A stretch of DNA of 7,535 bases, taken from contig JALHPX010000148.1 of assembly GCA_022842225.1 (NCBI GenBank), positions 1 through 7,535 of the forward strand, in the 5' to 3' direction. Numbering within the stretch: the first letter of the stretch is position 1; the number at the start of each line of letters is the position of its first letter. A model generated the notes under the pieces. That model ran no database searches. It was not told the DNA's origin and saw only the letters and a list, made by a program, of their open reading frames with translations. The translations under genes and the position numbers were made by a program. Positions 5,933 to 7,535 of the stretch are shown here, one piece after another. Source of the DNA: a bacterium (GTDB lineage Bacteria > Bdellovibrionota > FAC87 > UBA2466).

Positions 5933-6652
5933 ATGAGTAAATTGGGAACAGGCACTCTCCTCATAATTGACGACGATGCCGAGCTCGTAGAGCTTGTGCG
6001 CGAATACATGTCGAGCCACGGTTGGGTGGTACAGTCCGCGGACACCCCCAAACGCGGCATCCAAATGTTGCGTGAAAAGTTGCCTCGCCTGGTCATTCTC
6101 GACGTGATGCTGCCCGAAAAGGATGGCTTTGAAGTGTGCCGGGAGATTCGACGCTTTAGCGAAGTCCCCATTATCATGCTTACCGCTCGGGGCGAGCTAA
6201 CCGATCGGATAGTGGGCCTAGAAGTTGGTGCTGACGACTATTTGAGTAAGCCCTTTGCCGCAAGAGAATTACTAGCGCGGATCCAAACCATCCTCCGTCG
6301 GCAATCGCGCCTAGTGATGGCTGCAGAGGAGACTCCTCCGCTGCGATTCAACAAAATCAAAATCGACCTATATGGCAGATCGGTTCACAACGAAGAGCAG
6401 TTAGTCGATCTGACGACAGCCGAGTTTGATGTCTTGGCGCTACTGGCACAACACCCCGGAAAAGTATTTAGTCGTGAACAGATCATGGACGAGGTGAAAG
6501 GGGTGGATTGGCAGGCATTCAACCGCACTATCGATGTGCTCATCAGCCGCATCCGAACCAAGCTTGGCGATAATTCGAAGCGCCCTCGCTACATCAAGAC
6601 AATCTGGGGGGCTGGCTATGTTTTCGTCGGCAAGGCCGGGGGCGAGGAATGA
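5933..6652 (+). CDS. OmpR/PhoB-family response regulator
   Basis: This 239-residue protein has a receiver domain (about 8-120) with acidic pocket Asp13/Asp14 in LLIIDDD, phosphoacceptor Asp57 in VILDVMLPEKDG, Thr84 in MLTARG and Lys106 in YLSKPF. A winged-helix DNA-binding domain follows (about 137-236), including LTTAEFDVLALLAQHPGKVF, the recognition helix around NRTIDVLISRIRTKLGD, and the wing ending IKTIWGAGYVF. All activation residues are present. The start has AGGAGA eight bases upstream and lies 11 bases after the ATPase stop; the stop overlaps the kinase start. It is probably phosphorylated by that kinase and controls this operon, possibly by binding the 11-bp TTCACA repeats at 1452. 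The receiver and the paired kinase recall CpxR/CpxA and related envelope-stress systems, but I do not assign a specific orthologue. Confidence 0.95.
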   Translation: MSKLGTGTLLIIDDDAELVELVREYMSSHGWVVQSADTPKRGIQMLREKLPRLVILDVMLPEKDGFEVCREIRRFSEVPIIMLTARGELTDRIVGLEVGADDYLSKPFAARELLARIQTILRRQSRLVMAAEETPPLRFNKIKIDLYGRSVHNEEQLVDLTTAEFDVLALLAQHPGKVFSREQIMDEVKGVDWQAFNRTIDVLISRIRTKLGDNSKRPRYIKTIWGAGYVFVGKAGGEE

Positions 6653-7535
6653 TGCTCCCCATTCGAAAAACAAGTTTCTCGTTATCGATTTTCGCCAAGC
6701 TGTTCTTTGTCGTTTTTGTCACCGGCATTGTTCTGAATTTCTTGGCCGTAGTAGCATTCGTTCTGGGTGCCCGACCGAGAATTGGCGATAATGTTGTGAA
6801 GAATGCCAGGTTGTATGCCCACTCCGTCGCGGATCAGTTTGTATCTCCCGAGCAACGCAAGAAAGCTCAAGCCCTTGTAAAAGATTTGGGCATCTCGGTA
6901 AAAGTGGAGAGTCAAAACTGGAATTGGACTAATAATCCGCTTATTCCAGATTTATCGTCCCTTCCCTCCTCCCATATCGAACCTCCCGTGCCGTTTACTC
7001 GCACTTCTTCCAATGGACTGAATGGAATTTATTTTGTCCTCGACAAAGAAATCGAAGGCGCTCCAGCAAAGATATTCATTGGGGCTACCCCTGGACCGAT
7101 CCTAGAACCCAATCTGATGGTGCTGGCTGCAATCCTAGTCCTGTTGACGCTCGTTTTGATCCTAAGCTTCATGGTGATTGTGAAAATACTTCGCCCGATT
7201 CAAGCGCTGTCGCGCGGCGTGGCAGCTCTTTCGGGAGGAAACTTTGAGCATAGAGTGCCAATTGAATCCAACGACGAATTCGCGCTTCTTGCAAATGCGT
7301 TTAACTCCATGACGGTTCGCATCCGAGATATGTTTCTGGCAAAACAACAATTGCTCCTAGACGTGAGCCATGAACTCCGCTCTCCGGTAGGCAGAGCTCA
7401 AATAGCACTCGAAATTCTGAACGATGAAAAAGCCTCGTCCCGAGTTTCACGAGAACTGAAGCTAATGGAGAGAATGATAGAGACAATGCTCGACTCAGCC
7501 CGACTAGAACAGGGCGAAAAAAAACTAGATCGCTC
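6649..7535 (+). CDS. Sensor histidine kinase (partial, cut by window end)
   Basis: The frame is open from an ATG at 6649 (or the adjacent ATG at 6652) to the last base, so at least 295 codons are visible and the ATP-binding domain is missing. Numbering from 6652: a first membrane helix (about 15-40), a periplasmic sensor of about 110 residues (41-153), a second helix (154-178), a HAMP domain (179-231, with LRPIQALSRG and NDEFALLANAFNSM), then the HisKA dimerisation helix with phosphoacceptor His240 in DVSHELRSP (codon 7369-7371). The H-box resembles CpxA-type kinases. The sensor domain has no motif I recognise; it contains a WNW segment (90-92) and a proline-rich stretch (99-114). ATGA overlap with the regulator gene shows they are a cognate pair. 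The sensed signal is unknown; export substrate or envelope damage is a reasonable guess. Confidence 0.93.
   Translation, partial: MMLPIRKTSFSLSIFAKLFFVVFVTGIVLNFLAVVAFVLGARPRIGDNVVKNARLYAHSVADQFVSPEQRKKAQALVKDLGISVKVESQNWNWTNNPLIPDLSSLPSSHIEPPVPFTRTSSNGLNGIYFVLDKEIEGAPAKIFIGATPGPILEPNLMVLAAILVLLTLVLILSFMVIVKILRPIQALSRGVAALSGGNFEHRVPIESNDEFALLANAFNSMTVRIRDMFLAKQQLLLDVSHELRSPVGRAQIALEILNDEKASSRVSRELKLMERMIETMLDSARLEQGEKKLDR

Larger units (their letters stand above)
1550..7535 (+). other. Putative operon: secreted small protein, tripartite ABC exporter, two-component system
   Basis: Seven plus-strand genes follow one another with gaps or overlaps of +25, -4, -4, -4, +11 and -4 bases. No terminator-like hairpin or space for an internal promoter is visible between them. 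The order is secreted small protein, outer-membrane channel, adaptor, permease, ATPase, regulator, kinase. Continuation past the window end is unknown. Confidence 0.8.

Overview
The window looks like a chromosomal segment of a Gram-negative (diderm) bacterium of roughly 50% GC. The case for an outer membrane is a TolC-type channel, a periplasmic adaptor and a probable outer-membrane beta-barrel. The lineage cannot be fixed from sequence reading alone; the gene types would suit Bdellovibrionota or Oligoflexia and related proteobacteria, but that is only a guess. I see no tRNA, rRNA, insertion sequence, CRISPR array or phage gene.

Left part (1-1362, minus strand): one long reading frame starts near 1362 and is still open at base 1, so its C-terminus lies outside the window. 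It encodes an exported protein rich in Gly, Pro, Met and Ser. It carries six XPPGG-like pentapeptides and a tract of 19 methionines spaced by Gly-Gly (a 9-bp minisatellite). Beyond the tract are several short amphipathic beta-hairpins separated by low-complexity linkers. My best reading is an outer-membrane beta-barrel or surface protein with repeat-filled loops.

Middle (1363-1555): a divergent intergenic region. It holds two TTCACA direct repeats 11 bp apart just upstream of a TTTAAT -10-like box, and a perfect 6-bp inverted repeat. The 11-bp period is what an OmpR/PhoB-family regulator would recognise, and such a regulator is encoded downstream.

Right part (1556-7535, plus strand): a tightly packed operon. 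In order it encodes a small secreted two-cysteine protein, a TolC-family outer-membrane factor, a short membrane-fusion protein, a LolC/E-MacB-type ABC permease, its LolD/MacB-type ATPase, an OmpR-family response regulator, and a sensor histidine kinase cut by the window end. Five junctions are gapped or overlapped by no more than 11 bases, most as ATGA stop/start overlaps, which points to co-transcription and coupled translation.

Together the plus-strand genes describe a self-regulated tripartite ABC exporter: ATPase and permease in the inner membrane, an adaptor in the periplasm, a channel in the outer membrane, and a two-component system that probably senses an envelope signal or the substrate. 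The most unusual points are the adaptor without the usual alpha-helical hairpin, the (GGM)n surface-type protein divergent from the exporter, and the small secreted protein that opens the operon. The substrate is unknown.
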